From Kiritimatiellia bacterium (GTDB taxonomy: Bacteria > Verrucomicrobiota > Kiritimatiellia > RFP12 > UBA1067): a stretch of DNA of 6,946 nt. Below are positions 1 to 6,294 of the stretch, one piece after another. The DNA lies in assembly GCA_017628165.1 (NCBI GenBank), contig JAGBZQ010000074.1, positions 1 through 6,946 on the forward strand. Reading direction: 5' to 3'. The position numbers and the translations under genes are program-made. Below the pieces are notes generated by a model, which ran no database searches, had not been told where the DNA came from, and was given only the letters and a program-made list of their open reading frames with translations. Position 1 is the stretch's first letter, and every line of letters begins with the position of its first letter.

Positions 1-59
1 GGGATGAAGTCGTAACAAGGTAACCGTTGGGGAACCAGCGGTTGGATCACCTCCTTTCT
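1..59 (+). rRNA. rrs: 16S ribosomal RNA, 3' end (partial, 5' truncated by window)
   Basis: The first bases carry the near-universal 16S 3' segment: GTCGTAACAAGGTAACC (positions 10-26), then helix 45 and GGTTGGATCACCTCCTTT. Helix 45 folds as 24-30 with 35-41 around the GGAA tetraloop at 31-34, where the dimethylated adenosines made by KsgA normally lie. Relative to the E. coli helix, one base pair is swapped (T28 with A37), a compensatory change that supports a functional rRNA. CACCTCCTT at 49-57 is the anti-Shine-Dalgarno; it complements the AAGGAG ahead of nusA. The exact mature 3' end cannot be seen; 56-59 is likely by analogy with other bacteria. No tRNA or 23S gene follows, and a terminator lies about 100 bases downstream, so the gene looks unlinked. 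Confidence 0.97.
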
Positions 60-65
60 AAGGAG
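51..65 (+). other. Pre-16S hairpin covering the anti-Shine-Dalgarno
   Basis: CTCCTT (51-56) and AAGGAG (60-65) are perfectly complementary with a three-base loop, giving a 6-bp hairpin at the boundary between 16S rRNA and its trailer. In the precursor this would occlude the anti-SD until the trailer is removed. A CTCCTTTCTAAGGA-like junction occurs in many bacteria, so this is probably a conserved feature and not a novelty. The pairing is seen directly; the occlusion role is inferred. Confidence 0.6.
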
Positions 66-68
66 ACA

Positions 69-103
69 TCCTCCTACGCGGTCATAAGACCGGCTACGGA
101 GGA
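69..103 (+). other. Folded 16S trailer (imperfect hairpin)
   Basis: TCCTCC (69-74) pairs with GGAGGA (98-103). Inside it CGGTC (79-83) pairs with GACCG (88-92) around an ATAA loop, with an asymmetric internal loop that may include T75-A96 and A76-T95. It lies entirely downstream of the mature 16S end and could be a processing element for a ribonuclease. GGAGGAG at 98-104 could alternatively pair with the anti-SD. The real processing stem might instead pair with the 16S 5' leader, which is outside the window. Confidence 0.4.
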
Positions 104-158
104 GATGGTGAAAGCCTCGCGCAGACATTCTGTTTTCTCGAATATCGAACACAAAGGC

Positions 159-197
159 AGGAGGCGTGACTTAAAAAGTTGCGCCTCTTTTGTTTTC
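159..197 (+). terminator. Intrinsic terminator of the 16S rRNA transcript
   Basis: Bases 159-170 pair with 178-189 around a 7-base A/T-rich loop (171-177), forming a stem of about 12 bp with three G-U wobbles (G160-T188, T167-G181, G168-T180). The core is GAGGCG with CGCCTC. It is followed directly by a T-rich tract, TTTTGTTTT, at 188-196. This is the classic Rho-independent layout. It would end the 16S transcript without any 23S or 5S, and it insulates the following gene from strong rRNA transcription. Confidence 0.85.
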
Positions 198-240
198 AAT
201 TTTTAGCTCTGTGGGAAGTGCCCCCACGATTTTGTTTTTT

Positions 241-249
241 TGTTATAAT
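241..249 (+). promoter_or_regulatory. Extended -10 promoter of the orphan gene (leaderless start)
   Basis: TGTTATAAT at 241-249 is a perfect TATAAT hexamer (244-249) preceded by the TGn extended -10 element. No good -35 lies 16-18 bases upstream (221-226 reads CCCCCA), which fits an extended -10 promoter. Transcription would start around 255-258, essentially at the ATG at 258. There is no Shine-Dalgarno sequence between the promoter and the ATG, so the mRNA should be leaderless or have only a few leader bases. The exact start site is inferred. Confidence 0.65.
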
Positions 250-257
250 ATTGCACT

Positions 258-2216
258 ATGAAAATACTTGGAGAGCCTATCTTTGCGAAGGACGCCGAAG
301 GGAAACTCCTTTCGCGCATCGGAACGCTTTTTCTCAAAACCCCTGGGCTTGTAACCCGCAAGGGTGTGCATGCTATGCAACGTATGATGTGGCTCAGTGA
401 GATAAACGGCATGCGCCGCACAGAAGGCTTGTCTCCTCTTTCTGAGGAGGAAGAGGAGGAGGAGATCCGGCAGTCTGTCGATCTTATTTTTACCTCAGAG
501 CTGGTTCTTGTTCGCCCTGACCCGGATCGGATGGATCTGGCGTTTGCTGCCGATGAAGTTCTTCAGACGCTTGTTTCCAAAAGCAGGATTCGCTTTCTGA
601 ACACTCACTCTGCCAAGGTGCGCAATGCCTTGCGTGCCAGGGGTGAGAATTGGAGAATGTCGCGCGCGCCGATTTCCCAGGAAGATATGGCGCTCTTGGT
701 TGAGCGTTCAAAGGTGGCTCTCTCAGGCGAGCCCATCTATTATTACAACTCAATCACCGGAACGCGTTACATCACATGCGGAGCTTCGGCGGTTCTTACC
801 GATCTTTCTCTCGAAAGTCTGCGTGAGCATCTCAAAGAAACGCAGGTAATGCTTTCGCGCCGCAATAGGATGGGCTATCCCGAGCTTGATCTTTTTCCTC
901 CTGCGACGCCAATTGAAATCAAGCAGCGCATCAAAGCTATTGACGCTGAAAACATGTCTGATGCTCAGCTTAAAAACGAAATCCGCATGATTGACATGGA
1001 GTGGCGCGCATGGCTTCCGCCCGAGCTTCGCGAGGAGTCTGTGGAGAATGTGGAGTGGCGTAATGCCATGTGCCAAGTGCTCACCCAAGGTCCCAACGAG
1101 ACAATCGTCAAGGATGGCGATCTTATTCAGGGAATTTCCCCCGAGTTTTTCCGCCAGATCGAATGGCTACCTGGTGCGCGCGTTCAGGACGGTGAGATAA
1201 TCTTCGATCCGATTTGGGAAGAGTTTAATCGTACTCGTGATCCTGAGCTTGCGCATATTTGTGATTTTCGTGCGAGAAATATCATTCTCAACCTTTCGCG
1301 CGTATTTGGTGAAATCGAGTATGTAAATGTTGGACGTATTGTCACCTCGCTCGCCCGCGATCCGATCGCTGGCTCAAGGCGCGGCAATGTGTACATAATG
1401 CAGTGCAAAGAGGTTTCCGCTTCCGCGGCGCGCATTTTTATGTTCCGCTTTCAGAAGTGGGGGATTGCAGAGCATCTTGATAACGGCAAGGATCTTCTAA
1501 GTGCAATTCTCGAGGCGAATGATTATTCCGATTATATCCTTGATCGTCGCCTGATGTGCCGGCAGCTTGGCATGAATCTTCCCAATCATGTCGGTTTCGG
1601 CCAATTTACCGAAACTTACCGTGGTGCAAACCAGTATCGCGGAACAATTGTCAGAACGGCATATTTCGTGCGTTCGTATGTAGAGGGAACTGCTTCCGAC
1701 AAGATTCTGCCGTCCCGTTATCGTAATCCGCTTTTCGCTCTCAAGTTCGCCCAGCTCATGGGGCATGCTGCTGCAATAGATATGATTGTGGGGCGCCGCT
1801 CTTCGGAGACGGGCGAGAGCCTCTTTGATAAAAACTACGAGGTTATTCAGTGCGGTTCTGACGGATTGCCGGAAAAGCTCGTCATTACGGACCATACGGG
1901 AAGCTTTGTAGATTATCTGAGCGACTTCTCAGATGGCATTGATTCATACGCGGCGGTCGTTCGCCGTAGAATTAAATTTGTTTCTGATCCGGCTTCGTTT
2001 GCGCAGCAGTATGTCTCTTCTTTTGAAAAAACGCTTGCGGATGTGCAGCAAAAATATCGCTCTCGCCGCCGGGCTTTTGACTGCCTTTTTGTCAATCGTC
2101 CATTTGATGTGGCCGGTTCAGGCGCTTATCGCTGGGCCAAGGTCCTTGAGCGCCTTGAGAAGTGCGACCCAGCTGCTGTAGCGAAGAGTCTCTTTGCAGC
2201 AATCGGCTTGACTTGA
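258..2216 (+). CDS. Uncharacterised 652-aa protein; possible diverged kinase-like C-terminal half
   Basis: I do not recognise this family. The protein is soluble-looking, with no signal peptide or membrane helix. It has a run of seven Glu at residues 63-69 and a Tyr-rich segment, YYYNSITGTRY, at 161-171. The C-terminal half has a motif order suggestive of a distant protein/lipid-kinase fold: a strand-rich stretch from 355 with GNVYIMQCKE (376-385, K384 as a candidate nucleotide-binding Lys), a hinge-like RSYVEGTASDK (472-482), AIDMIVGR (506-513, D508), N526, then VITDHTGSF (542-550, D545). The D...N...D spacing resembles HipA or PI-kinase-type active sites, but this is inference from eye alone. 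The ATG at 258 is chosen because a -10 box lies 8 bases upstream; there is no SD. The next in-frame Met is residue 40. It is transcribed alone, between the 16S terminator and the nusA promoter. No convincing terminator follows it, so readthrough into nusA is possible. Confidence 0.85.
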   Translation: MKILGEPIFAKDAEGKLLSRIGTLFLKTPGLVTRKGVHAMQRMMWLSEINGMRRTEGLSPLSEEEEEEEIRQSVDLIFTSELVLVRPDPDRMDLAFAADEVLQTLVSKSRIRFLNTHSAKVRNALRARGENWRMSRAPISQEDMALLVERSKVALSGEPIYYYNSITGTRYITCGASAVLTDLSLESLREHLKETQVMLSRRNRMGYPELDLFPPATPIEIKQRIKAIDAENMSDAQLKNEIRMIDMEWRAWLPPELREESVENVEWRNAMCQVLTQGPNETIVKDGDLIQGISPEFFRQIEWLPGARVQDGEIIFDPIWEEFNRTRDPELAHICDFRARNIILNLSRVFGEIEYVNVGRIVTSLARDPIAGSRRGNVYIMQCKEVSASAARIFMFRFQKWGIAEHLDNGKDLLSAILEANDYSDYILDRRLMCRQLGMNLPNHVGFGQFTETYRGANQYRGTIVRTAYFVRSYVEGTASDKILPSRYRNPLFALKFAQLMGHAAAIDMIVGRRSSETGESLFDKNYEVIQCGSDGLPEKLVITDHTGSFVDYLSDFSDGIDSYAAVVRRRIKFVSDPASFAQQYVSSFEKTLADVQQKYRSRRRAFDCLFVNRPFDVAGSGAYRWAKVLERLEKCDPAAVAKSLFAAIGLT

Positions 2217-2270
2217 GCTTGGCATTCATTATTCCTTGGGCGGGGACCCGTATTTCCTTGCCCTTGGTTA

Positions 2271-2300
2271 TTGACCTACAATCACTCTTTTTGGTAAAAT
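2271..2300 (+). promoter_or_regulatory. Sigma70-type promoter of the nusA operon
   Basis: TTGACC (2271-2276) and TAAAAT (2295-2300) are separated by 18 bases. TGG directly before the -10 adds an extended -10 element. The predicted start is near 2307, giving a leader of about 68 bases before nusA. The bases after the -10 are A/T-rich and not a GC-rich discriminator, so nothing here points to stringent control. The promoter starts 54 bases after the orphan gene's stop codon. Confidence 0.75.
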
Positions 2301-2311
2301 TTACAAACTTA

Positions 2312-2335
2312 CGGAGATCCAGGTGGGTCGGTCCG
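2312..2335 (+). promoter_or_regulatory. Hairpin in the nusA 5' leader
   Basis: CGGA (2312-2315) pairs with TCCG (2332-2335), and GATCC (2316-2320) pairs with GGGTC (2325-2329, one G-U) around an AGGT loop; G2330 and G2331 are bulged. GGTGGGT occurs on its 3' arm (2322-2328) and again just after the hairpin (2335-2341). No T tract follows immediately (TTTTT lies at 2351-2355), so it is not a clear terminator. It could stabilise the mRNA or be a target for regulation of nusA. Function unknown. Confidence 0.35.
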
Positions 2336-2361
2336 GTGGGTATCTATTGATTTTTGACAAA

Positions 2362-2367
2362 AAGGAG
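2362..2367 (+). promoter_or_regulatory. Shine-Dalgarno of nusA
   Basis: AAGGAG sits 7 bases before the ATG at 2375 and is complementary to the anti-SD of the 16S gene at the left end of this window. It decides the nusA start: an in-frame TTG at 2354 would place this site inside the coding region and would itself have no SD. Confidence 0.85.
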
Positions 2368-2374
2368 CGAAGAA

Positions 2375-3655
2375 ATGGCAGTGAACAGTCAGTTGCTGGC
2401 GGTGGTTCAGCATATAGAGGCAGAGCGTGGCGTGAGCCGCGAGATCGTTCTTACCGCTATAGAGCAGGCTATCAGCCAGGCGGCTCGCAAAAACCGTGAC
2501 GTTACCAACGATTTGCGCGTTGTAATCGACCGCAAGGATCTTTCGCTCCATGTGTACGATACATTTATCTGTTCTGATGACGATTCTGGCCCTGGTTTCA
2601 TTTCCCTTGCCATGGCTCAGCGTTATAATCGCGGCAACCCCGTAAAAGAGGGTCAGGCTCTTGAGATTGAGCTTCCTGCTTCGCGTTTGGGGCGCATCGC
2701 CGCTCAGATGTCCCGTCAGGTGATTATGCAGAAGATTCGTGAAGCCGAGCGCACCAATACCTTCTCTGAATATAAAGATCGCATCGGCGATATTGTCTCT
2801 GGAACTGTTTCGGCGGTTTCCCACCGCGATGTTTTTGTGACTGTCGGCAAGGTGGAGATGGTTCTTCCCGCCAAAGAGAGCATTCCGAAGGAGGAGTATC
2901 AGGTGGGCGATCCCATTCGCGCTATTGTTCTCAGGGTCGATCCCGAGGCAAAGGGTCCGAGCGTGATCCTTTCACGTGCAAGCGGCAAGTTTGTGGAGGC
3001 GCTTTTCCGTCTTGAGGTCAGTGAGATTTCTGACGGCGTGGTGGAGATTATGGGTGTGAGCCGCGATCCTGGTTTTCGCGCCAAGCTTGCTGTCAGGACT
3101 GCAAACGAGAATGTGGATCCCGTCGGTGCGTGCGTTGGGCAGCGCGGCAGCCGCGTCAAGACGATTGTGAGCGAACTCTCCGGCGAAAAGATTGATATCG
3201 TTCGCTGGAACGAGGATATTCGCGAGTATGTTAAGCAGGCGCTTGCGCCCGCGAAGCTTGAGTCGATCGAGGTGGATCCTGTGGCTCCCAACACCGTTCG
3301 CGTCGTTACGCCCAAGGAGGAGTATTCTCTTGCAATCGGCAAGCGCGGGCAGAATATCCGCCTTACCACCAAGCTTACAGGCTGGCATATCGAAGTGAAG
3401 AAGTCGATGGCCACAGCAAGCTTTGAGGATCAGAAGACAGAGGCCATCAAGGAGCTTGCCGACACACTTTCCGTCTCTATGGCTGTTGCCACGCAGATGG
3501 CTGATGCAGGCTTCCTCAACATTGATGGCATCGTGGCTGAGGACGAGGCGAGCTTCATAGCCGCTACGGGCCTTGATGAAGTTACCGCCAAAGGCATCTA
3601 CGCTGCGGCTCAGGCCGTTGCCGATATTGTCAGCGGTGCCGCAGACGGGGAATAA
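2375..3655 (+). CDS. nusA: Transcription termination/antitermination factor NusA
   Basis: A 426-aa cytoplasmic RNA polymerase-binding factor that modulates pausing, intrinsic termination and rRNA antitermination. Domains in order: an N-terminal RNA polymerase-binding domain (about 1-130, starting MAVNSQLLAVVQHIEAERG), an S1 RNA-binding domain (about 137-200, GDIVSGTVSAVSHRDVFVTV), KH1 (about 231-295, with VGQRGSR at 254-260), KH2 (about 305-345, with IGKRGQNIRL at 321-330), and a short acidic C-terminal helical segment (about 352-420) with one helix-hairpin-helix-like repeat (GLDEVTAKGI). E. coli NusA is longer (495 aa) with two C-terminal acidic repeats; this one has only one. The start follows the AAGGAG site. 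First gene of the nusA-infB-rbfA-truB operon; rimP and ylxR do not flank it. The 38-nt gap to infB holds no terminator. Confidence 0.97.
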   Translation: MAVNSQLLAVVQHIEAERGVSREIVLTAIEQAISQAARKNRDVTNDLRVVIDRKDLSLHVYDTFICSDDDSGPGFISLAMAQRYNRGNPVKEGQALEIELPASRLGRIAAQMSRQVIMQKIREAERTNTFSEYKDRIGDIVSGTVSAVSHRDVFVTVGKVEMVLPAKESIPKEEYQVGDPIRAIVLRVDPEAKGPSVILSRASGKFVEALFRLEVSEISDGVVEIMGVSRDPGFRAKLAVRTANENVDPVGACVGQRGSRVKTIVSELSGEKIDIVRWNEDIREYVKQALAPAKLESIEVDPVAPNTVRVVTPKEEYSLAIGKRGQNIRLTTKLTGWHIEVKKSMATASFEDQKTEAIKELADTLSVSMAVATQMADAGFLNIDGIVAEDEASFIAATGLDEVTAKGIYAAAQAVADIVSGAADGE

Positions 3656-3693
3656 ATTAGCGTTTGTCAGGTTGAGATTTCGAGGTTTTGACT

Positions 3694-6288
3694 ATGAGAG
3701 TATATGAATTAGCCAAAGAAGCGGGCGTGTCAAGTGTTGATGTGCTCAAGGCCGCAGAGAGCTGCGGTGCGGAAGTTTCAAGCGCCATCAGCTCAATTGA
3801 CGGTGACGATCTTGCCATGCTTAAGCAGGCCGTCGCCGCTCTTCAGAGCAAGAGCGATGTGGAAGCCGTACGCGCATCCAAGCGAGCTAAAGCCTCCGCT
3901 TTTCGCAAGAGCGCTTCGGAGGCGGATAAATCCAAGCTTTCAAAGCATCTCGAAATCGCCAAGGCTGCGGCAGAGGGCAGGGCGATAGATACCGCCGTCT
4001 CTTCTTCTGTGCCCCCGGCGAAGCCGGCGGCTTCCGCTCAGCCTACGGCTCCCGCTGTGCCGGCGGCTCCGGAAAAGGAAGCCGAGCCTCTTCCTCCTGC
4101 AGCCCCGCAGATCAGGATTTCCATCAACCCCAAGAAGCCTACGCCTGTTGCGCCTTCTGCGCCTAAAATTTCGGTTTCTGCGGAGCCCAAGAAGCCTGTG
4201 ATTCGAATGGCGCCCGGTGCCAAGCCGCGCATTGCCGTTTCCAAGGCGGTTCAGTCTACCAAGGTTGGGCTTTCCTCTTCGCTCTTTAAGCCGCTTCAGC
4301 ATGCATCTCCAGTTCCGCAGGTCAAGATTACCGTCGCGGCGCAGCCCAAGCCCCGTCCTCCCAAGGTGTCAGATTACGAGGACGGTGATCGCGGCAGCAG
4401 GAAAGACAAGAAGGGGCGCGAGGCTCAGCGCGCGTTTGACAAGCGTGTTCAGAAGGCGCCGGCGGCTCCCGTCCAGATGGGCGGTCGTATTTCCGTCAAT
4501 GAGGAGGCTCGCGAGATTTCCATTCGCGGAGCGGTCATCGTCAAGGATTTAGCCGCGAAGCTCAATATCAAGCCGAATCGTCTTATCGCCGATCTTATGG
4601 CTCTTAAAATTCTCGCGTCTATCAATCAGCGCGTCGAGCCGGATATCGCCACGAAGATTGCCGAGAAGTACGGTTTCACTGTCACGATTGAGCATACGCG
4701 TGACAAGGCTGCGGCCAAGCCCGTCCTCAAGGCTATTGATGCGGACGATTTGATTCCGGATGATGCACCCGAGACTTTGAGGCCTCGCGCGCCTGTTGTA
4801 ACGTTCCTCGGGCATGTTGACCATGGCAAGACGACGCTCATGGACTGGATTCGCAAGGAGCATGTCGCGGCCGGCGAAGCGGGTGGTATCACCCAGCAGA
4901 TCAGCGCTTATCAGGTGGAGATTGCGGGCAAGAAGATTACGTTCCTCGATACGCCCGGACATGCGGCATTTAGCGCGATGCGGAGCCGTGGTGCTCAGAT
5001 CACCGATATCGCGGTTTTGATCATCGCCGCCGATGACGGCATCATGCCGCAGACGGAGGAGTGTATTGCCGTTGCACGCCAGACGGGCGTTCAGATTATG
5101 GTGGCCATCACCAAGGCGGATAAGCCCACGGCCAATGTGGATCGAGTCAAGCAGCAGCTTCAAAAGCGCGGCCTTACCCCTGAGGATTGGGGCGGCGACA
5201 TTATCTGCTGCCCGGTTTCCGGCAAGACGGGCGAGGGCGTGGATGAACTTCTGGAAAACATTCTCGTTCAGGCGGAAGTTCTTGAGCTCATGGCCAATCC
5301 CGCTCGCCGCGCTAACGGATTTGTTATTGAAGCTGAGCTTCAGCAGGGTCTTGGCCCTTGCGCCACGCTTCTTGTTACCGGCGGCACGCTCAAGGTGGGA
5401 GATGCGATCCTTATCGGCGAGCACTTCGGCAAGGTTCGCGCTCTTATTGACGATCACGGCCGGCGCATCAAGGAGGCTCCGCCCTCCACGCCCATCAAGG
5501 CCACGGGTCTTTCCGGGGTTCCCGATGCAGGGGCAGAGTTCCGTGTTATGCTTGATGAAAAGCGTGCGCGTACGTTGGCGGAGGAAGCCGCCCGCGAGCG
5601 CAAAGAGCAGGAGCTTTCCAACTCGAAGGCCGCTACGCTTGATGCTCTCATGAGCCGAATGGCGGCCGAGGGCAAGCGCGAGCTCAACGTTGTCGTCAAG
5701 TCTGATACGCAGGGTTCTCTTGAGGCGATTGTCGAGGCGCTCGGCCAGATTAAGAGTGAGAAGGTCTCTCTTAGAATCATCGGCACCGGTACGGGCAATG
5801 TCTCGCTCACGGATGTCAAAACTGCGGCTGCGGGCAAGGCGATTATCGTAGGCTTTAACATTTCCAACGATTCCGGCGTCCAGAGTCAGGCTCGTCATGA
5901 CGGCGTCAAGATCAATTCGTTCCGCATCATCTACGAGCTTCTTGATCACGTCAAGAACTGCATGCTTGATCTTCTTCCTCCCGAATACAAGGAAGTTGTT
6001 CTCGGGCATGCGGAGATTAAAGCCATCTACGACATCGGCAAGCTCGGAAAGATTGCAGGTTCACAGATGCTTGACGGCAAGCTTGTTGCGAAGGAGCTTT
6101 ATCGCATCATCCGCAATAAGCAGCAGGCGTGGGACGGCAAAGTGCAGACGCTTCGTCACTTCAAGGACGAGGTTAAGGAGGTTTCCGGCCAGCAGGAATG
6201 CGGCGTGTGCTTCCTCGACTTCGAAGGCTTTGCGGTGGGTGATATCATCGAATGCTATCAGATGGAGCAGCTGCCCCGCAGCCTTTGA
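3694..6288 (+). CDS. infB: Translation initiation factor IF-2
   Basis: An 864-aa GTPase that places initiator fMet-tRNA in the 30S P site and promotes 50S joining. Residues 1-50 form an IF2_N module (MRVYELAKEAGVSSVDVLKA). Residues 100-265 are a Pro/Ala/Lys linker with a degenerate repeat. A second IF2_N-like helical module lies at about 276-330. The G domain starts near 366: G1 GHVDHGKT (373-380), G2 GGIT (397-400), G3 DTPGH (419-423), G4 TKAD (473-476) where NKxD is usual, and G5 SGK (509-511). Domains II to IV follow; the C-terminal domain ends with KRF-like RHFKDEVKEV (821-830) and ECGVCFLDFEGFAVGDIIECY (split at 835-855). The ATG at 3694 is preferred over the in-frame TTG at 3688 because it matches the family N terminus and has GAGG at 3682-3685, 8 bases upstream. 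The SD is weak. Confidence 0.97.
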   Translation: MRVYELAKEAGVSSVDVLKAAESCGAEVSSAISSIDGDDLAMLKQAVAALQSKSDVEAVRASKRAKASAFRKSASEADKSKLSKHLEIAKAAAEGRAIDTAVSSSVPPAKPAASAQPTAPAVPAAPEKEAEPLPPAAPQIRISINPKKPTPVAPSAPKISVSAEPKKPVIRMAPGAKPRIAVSKAVQSTKVGLSSSLFKPLQHASPVPQVKITVAAQPKPRPPKVSDYEDGDRGSRKDKKGREAQRAFDKRVQKAPAAPVQMGGRISVNEEAREISIRGAVIVKDLAAKLNIKPNRLIADLMALKILASINQRVEPDIATKIAEKYGFTVTIEHTRDKAAAKPVLKAIDADDLIPDDAPETLRPRAPVVTFLGHVDHGKTTLMDWIRKEHVAAGEAGGITQQISAYQVEIAGKKITFLDTPGHAAFSAMRSRGAQITDIAVLIIAADDGIMPQTEECIAVARQTGVQIMVAITKADKPTANVDRVKQQLQKRGLTPEDWGGDIICCPVSGKTGEGVDELLENILVQAEVLELMANPARRANGFVIEAELQQGLGPCATLLVTGGTLKVGDAILIGEHFGKVRALIDDHGRRIKEAPPSTPIKATGLSGVPDAGAEFRVMLDEKRARTLAEEAARERKEQELSNSKAATLDALMSRMAAEGKRELNVVVKSDTQGSLEAIVEALGQIKSEKVSLRIIGTGTGNVSLTDVKTAAAGKAIIVGFNISNDSGVQSQARHDGVKINSFRIIYELLDHVKNCMLDLLPPEYKEVVLGHAEIKAIYDIGKLGKIAGSQMLDGKLVAKELYRIIRNKQQAWDGKVQTLRHFKDEVKEVSGQQECGVCFLDFEGFAVGDIIECYQMEQLPRSL
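4105..4353 (+). repeat. Degenerate peptide repeat in the IF-2 linker
   Basis: Within the disordered linker of IF-2 the pattern P-x-[IV]-x-[IV]-[ST], usually followed by a PKKP-type basic-proline group, recurs at residues 138 (PQIRISINPKKP), 157 (PKISVSAEPKKP), 178 (PRIAVSK) and 208 (PQVKITVAAQPKP), at intervals of 19, 21 and 30 residues. The first two copies also share CCCAAGAAGCCT at the DNA level (4129-4140 and 4186-4197), suggesting duplication. Its role is unknown; it could be a spacer or a weak RNA- or ribosome-contact element. Confidence 0.6.
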
Positions 6289-6294
6289 TAAATC

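Noticed and set aside
179..400. Small open frame of 73 codons after the 16S terminator
   Set aside because: Begins inside the terminator, overlaps the orphan gene's start in another frame and has no SD or recognisable product.
444..464. Purine-rich GAGGAGGAAGAGG tract as an internal SD or repeat
   Set aside because: It simply encodes the run of seven Glu in the orphan protein; no suitable start codon with a meaningful frame follows.
2234..2267. Possible terminator after the orphan gene (GGGC 2238-2241 with GCCC 2260-2263, CGGG/CCCG inside)
   Set aside because: The pairing is short and interrupted, the inner loop is only two bases, and no T tract follows.
2354..2374. TTG at 2354 as an upstream start for nusA
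   Set aside because: It would put the AAGGAG site inside the gene, lacks its own SD, and adds MTKRSEE, which is the translated SD region; the ATG at 2375 fits the family.
2309..2824. Minus-strand open frame (171 codons) across the nusA promoter and 5' part
   Set aside because: Covers the promoter, leader and N-terminal domain of nusA in antisense; no family features, so a shadow.
5033..5653. Plus-strand open frame (206 codons) inside infB in another frame
   Set aside because: Arg/Ser-rich shadow translation overlapping the IF-2 G domain and domain II, where the real frame is certain.
4549..6009. Long minus-strand open frame (486 codons) opposite infB
   Set aside because: It lies entirely antisense to the conserved GTPase and C-terminal domains of IF-2, has no recognisable motif and is explained by codon bias of infB.
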